Positions 35,367 through 44,599 of a stretch of 64,000 nt of DNA are shown here, piece by piece. Source of the stretch: Candidatus Hydrogenedentota bacterium (GTDB lineage Bacteria; Hydrogenedentota; Hydrogenedentia; Hydrogenedentales; JAGMZX01); assembly GCA_029556545.1 (NCBI GenBank), contig JAKQEQ010000037.1, forward strand, positions 19,602 to 83,601. Reading direction: 5' to 3'. Numbering within the stretch: the stretch's first letter is position 1; each line of letters opens with the position of its first letter. The position numbers and the translations under genes were made by a program. The notes beneath the pieces are model-generated. The model made no database searches. It saw only the letters and a list, made by a program, of their open reading frames with translations, and was not told where the DNA came from.

Positions 35367-36209
35367 ATGGCTTTCGGAGGCGAAAGTGCGGAGAGTTACT
35401 ATGACGAGGGGCTGACCGCCGCTATGAAGGGCGACGTCGAGCAGGCCATTGCGCTATTCAAGCAGGCGGTGCAGCTCGACAGTTCCTTCCTTGCCGCGTT
35501 CCACCAACTCGCGCGGTGCTACCTGCGCACGGGCCAGTCGGAGAAGGCGGCGGAGCTGCTGCGTCGGGTGCTGGCGATCAACCCGAGGCTTGTCCCGCCG
35601 CGCGTGGATTTGGGTTTCGCGCTGCTCGAGCTTGGTCACGCGGAGGAAGCGCGCAAGCACTTCAGCGACGCCATCGCGATCAAGGAGAATGATGCTCGCG
35701 CCCATCTCGGCCTTTCCCAATGCGCTTATGACGAGTGCCAATGGGACGCCGCGACGGAGTTGGCGCGGGCGGCGGTGAATTTGGGCGGCGCCAATTTCGC
35801 GGGGCTGTTCCTGCTGGGTCGGGCGGCGCGTCTGGCGGGGTTTCTCGAGGACGCCGCCGAGGCCCTCACCCGAGCGGACGCACTCCTCGAGAAGTCCATC
35901 GAATCGAGTCCGGAGGCGCCCGAGGCGTATTATCTTCGGGGAGAGGTCTGCTTCGTGAAGGAGGACTACACGAAGGCGCTGGACTTCTTCCGCGCGGCGG
36001 AGGACCGCGCCGAGCCGGGACGCCGCTACACGAGCTACGGCGAGACGTTCACGCGCGCGGACGTGCTCGCGAAGCGCGGGCTCTGCCTGCAACATCTGGG
36101 CCGCATCGAGAACGCGCGCGAACTGGGCGAACAGATTCTTCTCCTTGATCCGAATCATCGTCTCGGCGCGGCGCTGGCCGACCTCGGCAAGGAAGGCGGT
36201 GAGCCATGA
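35367..36209 (+). CDS. TPR-repeat protein
   Basis: 280 residues, almost entirely tetratricopeptide repeats; recognisable units are GDVEQAIALFKQAVQLD, GQSEKAAELLRRVLAINP, GHAEEARKHFSDAIAIK, EDYTKALDFFRAAED and GRIENARELGEQILLLDP. No signal peptide is present, so it is a cytoplasmic scaffold. It is transcribed after aroB and overlaps the next gene by ATGA, indicating translational coupling with that partner. Confidence 0.88.
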   Translation: MAFGGESAESYYDEGLTAAMKGDVEQAIALFKQAVQLDSSFLAAFHQLARCYLRTGQSEKAAELLRRVLAINPRLVPPRVDLGFALLELGHAEEARKHFSDAIAIKENDARAHLGLSQCAYDECQWDAATELARAAVNLGGANFAGLFLLGRAARLAGFLEDAAEALTRADALLEKSIESSPEAPEAYYLRGEVCFVKEDYTKALDFFRAAEDRAEPGRRYTSYGETFTRADVLAKRGLCLQHLGRIENARELGEQILLLDPNHRLGAALADLGKEGGEP

Positions 36210-36853
36210 GCGACATCAACGTGCAATTGGCCCGGGAATGCTTCGAGTTGAACTTGTTCCAGGTATTGCCTTATTGGCGGCACGCCCAGCCCGCCTCCGT
36301 GAGCGCTTTGCCCGCTCTGGCCGGCGACGCCCCGCTGCTTCTTTTCGTCGAGAACTCGCGGCCCGAGGCCGTGCGGCCCGTGGACTTTCTGATCGAGCCG
36401 GGCGACGTCGCGGGATTGCAGCGGGCCGTGGTCGAGGTTCGCGCGTGGCATGCGGACCGGTTCTACGCGTCGGTCATCGAGGCGAATCCGGTGCTGGGCC
36501 ACGTCGCCTACGAGGAGACGCGCCAATTGGCGCGACAGGTCTTCGGCGGGCGCGAGTTCGCGACGGTATTGGTCATTTCGGAGCTGCCCGCGTCGCCGGA
36601 TGCGCGGGACCGGGCGCTACGCTTGCTGCGCGACCTCGATATTGATCATGTCATCGAGTTCCCGACCCTGCTCGAAGAAGTGCTGTTCAAGGTCAGCGCC
36701 TACGGCCAGTACGCGCCCTCGGCGACGCTGCAGACGCTGCGCCTCCTCAAGCGCTACAGCCTGATACGGCGCCTGCAACTCGAATTCGCGTTCGCGACCG
36801 AGCCGCCGCCGCCGCCCGCCGAAGCGCAGGACGCGCTTGCCCAAAGGACGTAA
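36206..36853 (+). CDS. Protein of unknown function coupled to the TPR protein
   Basis: 215 residues, starting within the stop of the TPR gene (ATGA). A possible nuclease-like or Rossmann-like core is hinted at by LLLFVENSRP and FATVLVISELPASP followed by LLRDLDIDHVIEFPTLLEEV. The C-terminus is a long helix and then a Pro-rich tail. No family is recognised. The coupling suggests a complex with the TPR protein. Confidence 0.65.
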   Translation: MSDINVQLARECFELNLFQVLPYWRHAQPASVSALPALAGDAPLLLFVENSRPEAVRPVDFLIEPGDVAGLQRAVVEVRAWHADRFYASVIEANPVLGHVAYEETRQLARQVFGGREFATVLVISELPASPDARDRALRLLRDLDIDHVIEFPTLLEEVLFKVSAYGQYAPSATLQTLRLLKRYSLIRRLQLEFAFATEPPPPPAEAQDALAQRT

Positions 36854-36975
36854 GGGACGCAAGGGACGTAACGGATAAAGACGGGGCCCGGGTATCGGAC
36901 GACGCGAGAGTCGCCCCCGGCGCCCGAGGTTGAGGCGATCCAGGGGGTCATTGCGGCGCTGCGACGGCCCGCGGA

Positions 36976-37422
36976 TCAAAGGTCCTGGAGCCCTCGAACC
37001 AAGCGCTTTTCTTCTTCTCGCTCCATTTCGAGGATGGCGTCGATCGCGGCGCGGAGGTCGCCGGGAAGGGCCTGTTCCGCGAGGCGCTGATAGAATGCGA
37101 TGAGCGCCTCGTCAAATCGGATGGCGAGGCCCAGGACTTCCTCGACGGACATTTCGGGATTCACGCGCTTCTCGCGCAGCCCGTCCGGATATTGGAAATC
37201 GGGCGGGTTCTTGAGCCACGCCTGGGTCACGGGCTTAGGCGCGGCGACTTCATAGTCATGAAAGCACAGTTGCAGGCACCGCTCGTGGTGGGCCATGTAA
37301 TCGAGCGCTTGCCGAACGTCCTCGCGGCGCATCTCGTGGCCCAGGCGCTCGTAATAGTCGGCGAGGTCCTTGTGGAATTGTTCGGTAAATCGCAGCAGGT
37401 CGATCATCTGATGCGCGGCCAT
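36976..37422 (-). CDS. Ferritin-like/rubrerythrin-type four-helix protein
   Basis: 148 residues, predicted to be four helices. Acidic and His residues are placed like di-iron ligands: FTEQFHKDLADYYERL in helix 1, MAHHERCLQ in helix 2, FDEALIAFYQRLAEQA in helix 3 and ILEMEREEEKRL in helix 4. It could bind metal or act in oxidative stress, but metal binding is not certain. The gene is alone on the minus strand, with its start 289 bases from the cold shock gene. Confidence 0.65.
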   Translation of the reverse strand: MAAHQMIDLLRFTEQFHKDLADYYERLGHEMRREDVRQALDYMAHHERCLQLCFHDYEVAAPKPVTQAWLKNPPDFQYPDGLREKRVNPEMSVEEVLGLAIRFDEALIAFYQRLAEQALPGDLRAAIDAILEMEREEEKRLVRGLQDL

Positions 37423-37711
37423 GACCAGCCCTCCTTCGTTTATGTGCCCTCTTATATGATACGCTCTTTGGCGGTGCTGTCAAGGCTTTTGTTGGCGCGA
37501 GGCAGGGTCTCCGCGCATGGCCGCCAAGACGGCGGGTATGGTTCTCGTCGAATTTTCCTTGATTTTTCGGCACGGGGCTGCTAGACTACGTGCCCGGGAT
37601 GTAAGGGTTCGCCTTTGTCCCTCGTAGTGTGTGCGAAACGCCACATATATTCCCCGAGTCGCAGACAAGAGTGCACCGTGCTCGGGCCGTATGCGGCAGG
37701 AGGATGTGTTT

Positions 37712-37912
37712 GTGGCTACGGGTACGGTGAAGTTCTTTAGTGATCAAAAGGGTTACGGTTTTATTACGGCGGACAGCGACGGCAAGGATTTGTTCGTCCA
37801 CCGCTCGAACATCGAGGGCGCCGATCAGAGTTTGATCGATGGTCAGCGCGTCGAGTTTGAGGTTGGCCAGGGCCGAAAGGGACTGGAAGCACGGAACGTG
37901 CGCGTTTTGTAA
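37712..37912 (+). CDS. Cold shock protein (CspA family)
   Basis: 66 residues with a GTG start; AGGAGG at 37698-37703 is 8 bases upstream and decides the start. RNP1 KGYGFIT and RNP2 DLFVHRSNI are intact, as is the opening TGTVKFF. It binds single-stranded nucleic acid and melts RNA structure. Members of the family often carry long leaders for cold control; the 289-base upstream gap would leave room for one. Confidence 0.96.
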   Translation: MATGTVKFFSDQKGYGFITADSDGKDLFVHRSNIEGADQSLIDGQRVEFEVGQGRKGLEARNVRVL

Positions 37913-37959
37913 CGGCACGACCGTAAGTCCGGCGTCCTCATAGCGGGAAGTAGTGTATC

Positions 37960-38184
37960 ATGATGAAGCCTAAGCGATGCGACGCACCGACGGGACGGCA
38001 TGACTCGGCGGCGACCCGGCGCGAGCAGGCGCTGTGCAAAGCGGCGCTCGAGTCGGGCGATTGTGACGCTATGTCCGATGACGAATGGGTCGCGCTGTGC
38101 GAGGCTGTCGCCGGGGCGGCCGGCACGGATTCGTCCGAGGGAGAGTACGTGCAATCCGGGTCGGGGGCCAAATCGGCGTTCTGA
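37960..38184 (+). CDS. Small acidic protein of unknown function
   Basis: 74 residues with an odd makeup: a basic start (MMKPKRCDAPTG), a helical middle, and an acidic, Ser/Gly-rich end. The ribosome binding site is weak (GGGAAG about 16 bases upstream). It may be genuine or a chance frame in a 467-base gap between the cold shock and glycosidase genes; nothing else is seen in that gap. Confidence 0.35.
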   Translation: MMKPKRCDAPTGRHDSAATRREQALCKAALESGDCDAMSDDEWVALCEAVAGAAGTDSSEGEYVQSGSGAKSAF

Positions 38185-38379
38185 CCGCGTTATCAGCGCT
38201 TCGTTCCACGCTTCACCCGCAAGTTCATCCCTTCGGCGCGTGTTAAGAGCTTGGCCGTTACGTCGTGCGCGCGTCTCGTTGAGGACCTGCATCACCGCCG
38301 GGAAACGCCTCGTTTGGCGCGAGGCGGACTTGTGTCGGGGATGCGTGCGCCGGCAGACAGCACACGGGGAGGTTCGGCG

Positions 38380-40329
38380 ATGTTACACGGTGCGTGCGCG
38401 TATCCAATGCCGGTTATGGGGCTCGTGTTGCCGCTGTTGACCGCAGGGGCACTGTGTCATCCCGCAGCGGGGACCGTACTGCGCGTCGAGACCGACGCGG
38501 ACCATGCGGCGATCACCGCGTTGAGTTGGGACACCGCGGGCGGCGACCGCGCCAAGAACAATCTCCTGCGCGCGCCGGTCGGGCCGCAACTCCGAGCCGC
38601 GGGAGAATGGCGCGACGGGGTTGGCGAAAGGGTATCGGCGGACGCGGCGCGCGTCATCTACCGGGTCCGTTCGGGTGAATCCGCCACGTTGGTGTGGACG
38701 ATTGGTCTTAATGACGCAATTATGACCATGGGTTTCAAGGGGAGCGGCTGCGACCGGGTCCGACTCGTGTTTCCCTTCGATGCGCGCATGGCCGCGACCA
38801 CCGTATTCCCTGCCTCATGGACCGCAGACGGCAGCCTGCGGCTGCCCGCAGTCCTGAGCGCGCCGGATTTCGGCCAGGTGCTCGTGACCTCGGACGAAAG
38901 CGCTGATATCGCGGGCGAGCTTGTGGGCAGCCGTAAGCAACACACGGTGGATTTCGTTCTCGACCTGCCAGCCGTCTGTTCCCTCCGATTCACACCGCTG
39001 TTGCTGGGCATGCCGGAGGGATTCCACGACACGGCCCGCTGGCGCGACGCGCGGCGCGGCTGGTTCAACATCTGGCAACCGAGCGCGCGCTGGGGCGATC
39101 AAGGGCATCCGTTCAGCGCGCCACCCGGCATCCTCTCGAATAATGTCATCAGCGATCCGGTCAGTTGCCTTATCCACCTCTACGCGGACCAGGCGTTTTT
39201 CACGCCGGAAATCGCGCCGGGCGTCTCCATCGCGGCGCATGTCCGGCGGACGGTGGACTACTGGATCATGGAGAAGACGCGCTCCACAGGCGAGGTGGTG
39301 GCCTACTGGGACTATGGCGACATGTTGGACGCGAACGCGAGTCCGATCATCGCCGCGTGGGATTACGTGGAGTCGACGGGCAACGCCGACTGGCTGGAAG
39401 GGCGGATCGAGCGTCTGGAGTTCGTGGCGGACTACCTCGCGGGACGCGACGTGGACGGGGACGGTCTCGTGGAGTGCACGCACAGCGGCAATTACGGGAC
39501 GCTGTTCGATCCGGCGCGCAGCGCGTCGGCTTATGACACGATCAATGCGGGGCACAAGGACGCCTACAGCAACGTGTTGACGTATCGCGCATGGCGGTGC
39601 CTCGCGGACCTGGAGGCGAAACTGGGCCGCGAGGAGCAGCGCGCCCGCTACACGCTGCTGGCGGACCGTCTGAAACAACGGTACTTCCCCACGCTGTTCG
39701 ACCCGGCAACCGGCTGGGTTGCGTGGTGGAAGAGCGAGGATGGGGAATTGCACAACCTGGGGTCGCCCATGATCAATGCCCTTGCAATCGTGTACGGGCT
39801 GGTCCCGGCGGACACCGCCCGCGATATTCTGCTTCGCCTGTGGGCGAAGATCGAGGAGGCGGGTTTCACGCGCTTTGACTTGGGTGTTCCGCTCACGCTC
39901 ACGCCCGTCCGCCGGGGGGACTACCTCCAGCCGAAGCCCGGCAATCCGGCGGCCTCGATTTGCGGCGCGCCGGAACGCGAGGACGGCACAGACACTTTCG
40001 GCAAGTATCTGAACGGGGGCTGTTGTGTGAGCGACGCGGTGCACTTCATGACCGCGCTGTATATGACGGGCGAGCGTGAAAAGGGCGACCTCATCTTGAA
40101 CGCCATGCTTGAGCGCCAGCGGCGCGGTGTTTTCCCCAATGGCGGCGCCTTCCAGAACGGCATTGTGGATCAATATCCGCGCGGCGCGGAATTCTTCGAC
40201 TGGCAAGGCAATACGTGCGGGTATGAAGGCCACCTCACGTACAGCTTCTCGTTTTTGCAAGCCGTTCTCTTGCGTGAGCCGGAGTTTCGCGAGCGGTTGC
40301 TCCGCCCGCTTCGGTCCGCGGACGAGTAG
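38380..40329 (+). CDS. Secreted six-hairpin glycosidase-like protein
   Basis: 649 residues from the ATG at 38380 (GGGGAGG 7 bases before). A hydrophobic signal (MGLVLPLLTAGALC) leads the mature protein. After a beta-rich N-terminal third, the helical part has repeated aromatic hairpin segments such as WIMEKTRSTGEVVAYWDYGDM and VEFVADYLAGRDVDGDGLVE, typical of (alpha/alpha)6 barrels of GH15/63/78-type enzymes. The line HSGNYGTLFDPARSASAYDTIN continues that pattern. The substrate is not predictable from the sequence. It is alone in its transcription unit. Confidence 0.75.
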   Translation: MLHGACAYPMPVMGLVLPLLTAGALCHPAAGTVLRVETDADHAAITALSWDTAGGDRAKNNLLRAPVGPQLRAAGEWRDGVGERVSADAARVIYRVRSGESATLVWTIGLNDAIMTMGFKGSGCDRVRLVFPFDARMAATTVFPASWTADGSLRLPAVLSAPDFGQVLVTSDESADIAGELVGSRKQHTVDFVLDLPAVCSLRFTPLLLGMPEGFHDTARWRDARRGWFNIWQPSARWGDQGHPFSAPPGILSNNVISDPVSCLIHLYADQAFFTPEIAPGVSIAAHVRRTVDYWIMEKTRSTGEVVAYWDYGDMLDANASPIIAAWDYVESTGNADWLEGRIERLEFVADYLAGRDVDGDGLVECTHSGNYGTLFDPARSASAYDTINAGHKDAYSNVLTYRAWRCLADLEAKLGREEQRARYTLLADRLKQRYFPTLFDPATGWVAWWKSEDGELHNLGSPMINALAIVYGLVPADTARDILLRLWAKIEEAGFTRFDLGVPLTLTPVRRGDYLQPKPGNPAASICGAPEREDGTDTFGKYLNGGCCVSDAVHFMTALYMTGEREKGDLILNAMLERQRRGVFPNGGAFQNGIVDQYPRGAEFFDWQGNTCGYEGHLTYSFSFLQAVLLREPEFRERLLRPLRSADE

Positions 40330-40431
40330 CGACCTGGACGGGACCGTCTGCCGCCGGAACGCCGGAAAGGAATAGGGCAGTTGATTCAGGACGGGGCATG
40401 CCGAACGTGAAGATGCGCTCGATTCGCGCAC

Positions 40432-40460
40432 TTGACGAATTGCGCGCCTTCAGATATTGT
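40432..40460 (+). promoter_or_regulatory. Predicted sigma-70 promoter for the secreted protein/metalloprotease pair
   Basis: TTGACG (40432-40437) and TATTGT (40455-40460) are separated by exactly 17 bases, about 126 bases before the ATG at 40587. Confidence 0.55.
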
Positions 40461-40586
40461 AGTCTCATTGGCTGTTTGGCGCCGGGGGTGATGGAGCTGC
40501 GGAATTCTGGTGTATGAGGCCGACTCGGGGCGAGACCTACAGCCCCGGTCAGGGAATGGCTATAGGCCCAAGTAGGAGGAATCGTC

Positions 40587-41000
40587 ATGCGGCGTCTTAT
40601 TCGATTGGCGTTGTATTCCGCCGTGCCCGCGCTAATCGCGCTGGGCGCGTTTGTCCTGGGGGGCAGTGACACGCCGCTTCCCGCGGACGGGGAGATCGCG
40701 GCAACGCCCGCCTCCCCGTCGATGCCCGGCGTCGAAACCGGACCGGCCGTCCAGGCGTATGTGGACGAGGCGGGCAACCTGGTCGCGCCGCCGGCGGGCG
40801 CGCTTCCGAAAAAGCCGGGCGTAACGCGGTCGTTCAGCCGATTCACCATGGAGCAGACGGACCGAGGCGGCGTGCTGGTGAATTTCAACGACGGCTGGCA
40901 GAACGCGGCCATTGCGCACGTGGGCCCGGACGGGAAGGTGCACGTTGAGTGCGTCCCTGTCGGCGATGCCGCGCCAGGGACCGCCGAGGGGGAGGAATAG
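40587..41000 (+). CDS. Small exported protein paired with a metalloprotease
   Basis: 137 residues. The hydrophobic N-terminus (LIRLALYSAVPALIALGAFV) is a signal or anchor; a Pro/Ala-rich linker is followed by a compact C-terminal part with GGVLVNFNDGWQNAAIAHVG and GKVHVECVP. A similar GGV...F...A.V..DGK....C pattern occurs in small secreted proteins next to secreted proteases in other bacteria, from memory of the pattern. The stop is 2 bases before the ATG of the metalloprotease, so the two are translated together; it could be an inhibitor, chaperone or pro-domain-like partner. Confidence 0.65.
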   Translation: MRRLIRLALYSAVPALIALGAFVLGGSDTPLPADGEIAATPASPSMPGVETGPAVQAYVDEAGNLVAPPAGALPKKPGVTRSFSRFTMEQTDRGGVLVNFNDGWQNAAIAHVGPDGKVHVECVPVGDAAPGTAEGEE

Positions 41001-41002
41001 TC

Positions 41003-43126
41003 ATGCGTACCCGCACCCTATTCACTTGCTCCGCAGTCCTGGGGCTCTTGATCGCGCCCGCAGCCGGAGCGGCGTTCAACGTGAACATCACGTATGCGGA
41101 CAGCGCGGGCGAAGGCTTCAACGACGCCACGCTGGGCGCGCCGCGCCGCGCGGCGCTGGAACACGCCGTCGCCGTGTGGACCAGTCAGCTCGATGGCGCC
41201 ATCGACCTCGAACTCAAGGCAACTTTCGATCCGCTCGGCGGCGACGCAAGCTCCGCGGTGCTCGGTCAGGCGGGCTCGACGGCGAGCGTGCGCGACGATC
41301 CCGCTCTACCGCTCGCGGGGACGTGGTATCCGGTGCCGCTTGCCAGCCAGCTCATCGGGGTCAGCATCCCGTCTTCGAGCGGCCCGAACGCGGGTTTCCA
41401 CATGGCGGCGGTGTTCAATTCGGACGTGGACGGGCCGGTGGTGCTGGGGTCGACGACGTTCTATTACGGTACGGACGGCAACCCGCCCGGGGGAACGGTG
41501 GATTTCGTTTCGGTAGCGTTGCATGAGTTCGGCCATGCTTTCGGTTTCTTCGACATGATCGATCCGGTGACAGGCGGCTTTTTCAATGGGTTTCCGGACG
41601 CCTACGCGGTGAACCTGAGACGCACGGGGGCCGTGAACAAGAACTTCACCGATATGACGAACACGGAGCGGCTGGCGGCGCTCACAAGCGGCGAGGTGTA
41701 CTGGAAGGGGTCGAGCATCATGGGCGCGGGCATTTCGAGTCCCGCCCCGTTCGTCAACGCCCAGGGCGAAGTCGAGATTTTCGCGCCGGGAACGTATCAA
41801 GCGGGATCGAGCATTTCGCACTGGGAATCGGGTCATACGCCGGACTTGCTCATGGAGCCCGTGCTCACGAGCGTTTTCAGCGGCATCGACGTCACGGGCG
41901 CGGCTTTGAACGACATGGGCTGGAACCTTCAGGCAAGCGAGGGCGAGGGAGAAGGCGAGGGCGAGGGAGAAGGTGAAGGTGAGGGAGAAGGTGAAGGAGA
42001 AGGCGAGTGTCTCGTTTATGCGAGCACCGATGTGCCGCGCCTCATCGATTACATCGTGTTCCCGGTAACTGAATCGACGCTGGTGGTTCCGGGGCCCCTC
42101 GTTGTGAGCGACCTGAACGTCAAACTCAACATCACGTATCCCTTCGACGTGGACCTCACCGTCAATTTGCGATCGCCCATCGGCACCGAGATCACGCTGT
42201 TCACCGGCGTGGGCGGCGGCGGCAGCAACTTCACGGACACCGTGCTGGACGACCAAGCCGCGACGCACCTCAGCGCGGGTGTGGCGCCGTTCACCGGCTG
42301 TTTCCGGCCGCAGTCCAACCTATCGGCCTTCACCGGCGTGAATGCGGCGGGCACGTGGCGGCTGAGGATTCAGACGAGCGACTTCTTCGAGACCGGATCG
42401 CTCACGGGCTGGGAACTGCATTTCGGGTGTCAATGCCCGCTGAGCAGCGAAGGCGAGGGAGAAGGAGAAGGAGAAGGAGAGGGCGAGGGAGAGGGCGAGG
42501 GAGAGACGTGCCCGTGGACCGGACCGTGCCCGGATTTCGACGCGGAAGGCGCGGCGGTATACGGCTTGTTGAGTCTAGACTGGAATACAACCGACCTCGA
42601 CCTGACCGGTATCATCGACAGTTGGGAGGTGGCCCTGTTCAGCGAAGTGTTGTGCAAGCGATCCGGCCCCTTGCGCAATGCCGCGGCCTGCGCGTTCCTC
42701 CACAACCTTGAGACGCTGCGGGCGGAACCGGGCTACGCGCTTGCCGCGCCGTACGAGAACGTGGCGGCGGCGCTTCTGGCGGTCAGCACGGAACTGCAAC
42801 AGACCATCGTCGCCAGCCTGTCGCTGACGGGTACGTATCGCGTCGCGGGCGGCGCCGCCAAGGCCTGGGGCGAACCGCTGGCGCCGCAAGGCGATCCGGA
42901 CGTCGACAGCCTCACCAACGCGCAAGAATACTTGAACACCGTAAGTGCCAGCCTGGACCGCGCGGATTACGTTATCGCGGCACTGAATCCGCTTCTGGAC
43001 GGGAGTGTCGGGGCATCGGCCCTGCCGTTGCTGGGAGGGCTGGGCCTGTGCGGGCTTCTGGCATGCGTGACGGCGTTGGGCACGGCCGGGCTTGCCCGGC
43101 GGCGGGGGGCGCGCGACGCGGAGTAG
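41003..43126 (+). CDS. Secreted metalloprotease-P-domain protein with Gly-Glu linkers and a C-terminal sorting-like tail
   Basis: 707 residues from ATG 41003 (GGAGG at 40991-40995). After a signal peptide, a zinc protease domain bears HEFGHAFGF at residues 174-182 (HExxHxxG/F zincin-like). A Gly-Glu run at about 311-335 separates it from a proprotein-convertase P-domain (SPIGTEITLF, TGSLTGWELHFGC). A second Gly-Glu run at about 483-502 precedes a helical domain. The tail reads ALPLLGGLGLCGLL, a hydrophobic helix and then ARRRG, a tripartite pattern like other C-terminal sorting signals. It is probably exported and anchored, and cleaves extracellular protein. Confidence 0.82.
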   Translation: MRTRTLFTCSAVLGLLIAPAAGAAFNVNITYADSAGEGFNDATLGAPRRAALEHAVAVWTSQLDGAIDLELKATFDPLGGDASSAVLGQAGSTASVRDDPALPLAGTWYPVPLASQLIGVSIPSSSGPNAGFHMAAVFNSDVDGPVVLGSTTFYYGTDGNPPGGTVDFVSVALHEFGHAFGFFDMIDPVTGGFFNGFPDAYAVNLRRTGAVNKNFTDMTNTERLAALTSGEVYWKGSSIMGAGISSPAPFVNAQGEVEIFAPGTYQAGSSISHWESGHTPDLLMEPVLTSVFSGIDVTGAALNDMGWNLQASEGEGEGEGEGEGEGEGEGEGEGECLVYASTDVPRLIDYIVFPVTESTLVVPGPLVVSDLNVKLNITYPFDVDLTVNLRSPIGTEITLFTGVGGGGSNFTDTVLDDQAATHLSAGVAPFTGCFRPQSNLSAFTGVNAAGTWRLRIQTSDFFETGSLTGWELHFGCQCPLSSEGEGEGEGEGEGEGEGEGETCPWTGPCPDFDAEGAAVYGLLSLDWNTTDLDLTGIIDSWEVALFSEVLCKRSGPLRNAAACAFLHNLETLRAEPGYALAAPYENVAAALLAVSTELQQTIVASLSLTGTYRVAGGAAKAWGEPLAPQGDPDVDSLTNAQEYLNTVSASLDRADYVIAALNPLLDGSVGASALPLLGGLGLCGLLACVTALGTAGLARRRGARDAE
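41937..42006 (+). repeat. Gly-Glu linker microsatellite, copy 1 of 2 in the protease gene
   Basis: GAGGGAGAAGGC-type hexamers are repeated; they encode about twelve Gly-Glu pairs. Third positions vary between A, C and T, so the protein repeat is kept while the DNA drifts. Confidence 0.8.
42450..42506 (+). repeat. Gly-Glu linker microsatellite, copy 2 of 2 in the protease gene
   Basis: The same repeat type as 41937-42006, encoding about ten Gly-Glu pairs. Confidence 0.8.
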
Positions 43127-43147
43127 AAGATCGCAACCGCATATGAT

Positions 43148-43181
43148 GCGCCCCGGCGCTCGCAACGAGCGGCCGGGGCGC
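43148..43181. terminator. Stem-loop terminator between convergent genes
   Basis: GCGCCCCGGCGCTCG (43148-43162) and CGAGCGGCCGGGGCGC (43166-43181) pair with a single bulge around the loop CAA. It lies between the metalloprotease stop (43126) and the stop of the minus-strand oxidoreductase (43205), so it may serve both. Confidence 0.75.
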
Positions 43182-43204
43182 TTGCTTATCAACCGTCTGC
43201 GCGA

Positions 43205-44599
43205 TCAGCCGACCTGATAGGGCGCTTTCAGACACCAGCCGTTCAGATACGGCCGATACGCCCATGCATTGCCTTTCTTCGCGGTCTCGTCCTCGCCCTT
43301 GAACCGCTCCGTTTCGAGGTCCCAGTAGAGCCTGCCGCCGGCCACGTACGAGCAGGTGCCCATGTGGCAGGTGCGCGTCGTGTTGTGGAGGAGTTCGACG
43401 GTCGAGATGGGATCTTTGCGTTCGCGGACGCACTGGCAGAAATTCTCCCAGTGCGGCTCGTTGATCGGGCTTCCGCCGCGCTTCTTTGGTTCGCACCCGC
43501 CGTTGTTCGGCACGGGATAGACCTCGTAGCCGCCGCGGTCGACCCGCAGCGTGCCCAGCGGCCCGTGAAAGAGGACGCCGTGGCTTTGGAATCCCTGCGG
43601 CAGGAACTGGTTCCAAACGCGGTTGGAGAACTTGAGGGTGAAGGTGTCGTACTCCCAGACGACATCGAGCGTGTCGGGCGTGGTACGGTTGTCGTTGACG
43701 ACGTACTTGCCGCCCATGGCGCAGGCGGAGATCGGTTGCTTCTCGGCGTCGCCCATGCCCCAGAGCGCGACGTCGATGAGGTGCGCGCCCCAATCCGTGA
43801 TCTTGCCGCCGGAGTAATCGAGGAACCAACGGAAATTGTAAATCCAGCGGTTTGTATTGAAGGGGCGGTGTTCGACCCAGCCCTGATGGAATTCCCAATC
43901 CAGCCCCTCCTTCTCCCACTTGGCCTGATCGTCATCGCCCATGCCGATGCCGTCCGTGGTTTCCTCGTCGTGGATATACGCCTCGACGCTTCCGACGGGG
44001 CCGATGTAGCCGTCGCGCACGAGCGCCATGGCCTCCTGAAAATGGGCGCCGCTCCGTTGCATGTTGCCGCCCTGGAACACCACCTTGTTCCGCCGCACCG
44101 TCTCAATCATGACGCGGCCTTCCTCAATGGTGGTGGAAAGCGGCTTCTCGCAATAGATGTCCTTTCCCGCGTCCGCGGCATAGAGCGTGCAGAGGCAATG
44201 CCAGTGGTCCGGGGTCGCGATAACGACCGCATCGATGTCCTTGTTTTCAAGCAGTTCGCGGAAATCGTGGTGCTTCGTGATGTTCGGAAATTTCTGCGAA
44301 GCCATCTGCGCGCCCCGCTCGAGGTTCTTGCGATAGAGGTCGCAGACCGCCACGATCTCCATGTCGTCGCGCTGCATGACGAAGCCGAGATTGGCCCGGC
44401 CCATGCCGCCCGTGCCGATGTGGCCGGTGTAGATCTTCTCGTTCGCGCCGATGATGCTCTGCGGCAGAATCGACTTGTAAACGTGCGCGCCCGCGTGCGC
44501 CGCAGCGGCGCCGCCGAGCGCCGCGCCCGCGGCCGCCTGCGCCGACCGCCGCATGAAGTCCCGCCGACTCACCTGTCCCCGCGAAGGTTCTGTTGCCAT
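43205..44599 (-). CDS. Tat-exported Gfo/Idh/MocA-family oxidoreductase
   Basis: 464 residues. SRRDFMRRS (11-19) is a twin-arginine signal followed by an Ala-rich hydrophobic region. The Rossmann nucleotide-binding loop IGTGGMG is at 61-67, and CEKPLS at 150-155 is the conserved EKP of the family; the C-terminal dehydrogenase domain has KITDWGAHLIDVALWGMG. AAGGAG precedes the ATG. The family uses NAD(P) to oxidise or epimerise sugars and inositols; here it would work in the periplasm with the bound cofactor imported by Tat. Confidence 0.92.
   Translation of the reverse strand: MATEPSRGQVSRRDFMRRSAQAAAGAALGGAAAAHAGAHVYKSILPQSIIGANEKIYTGHIGTGGMGRANLGFVMQRDDMEIVAVCDLYRKNLERGAQMASQKFPNITKHHDFRELLENKDIDAVVIATPDHWHCLCTLYAADAGKDIYCEKPLSTTIEEGRVMIETVRRNKVVFQGGNMQRSGAHFQEAMALVRDGYIGPVGSVEAYIHDEETTDGIGMGDDDQAKWEKEGLDWEFHQGWVEHRPFNTNRWIYNFRWFLDYSGGKITDWGAHLIDVALWGMGDAEKQPISACAMGGKYVVNDNRTTPDTLDVVWEYDTFTLKFSNRVWNQFLPQGFQSHGVLFHGPLGTLRVDRGGYEVYPVPNNGGCEPKKRGGSPINEPHWENFCQCVRERKDPISTVELLHNTTRTCHMGTCSYVAGGRLYWDLETERFKGEDETAKKGNAWAYRPYLNGWCLKAPYQVG

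Noticed and set aside
36846-36960. GGGACGTAAGG repeats after the TPR partner gene as a possible small gene
   Set aside because: Only a short imperfect repeat, not coding.
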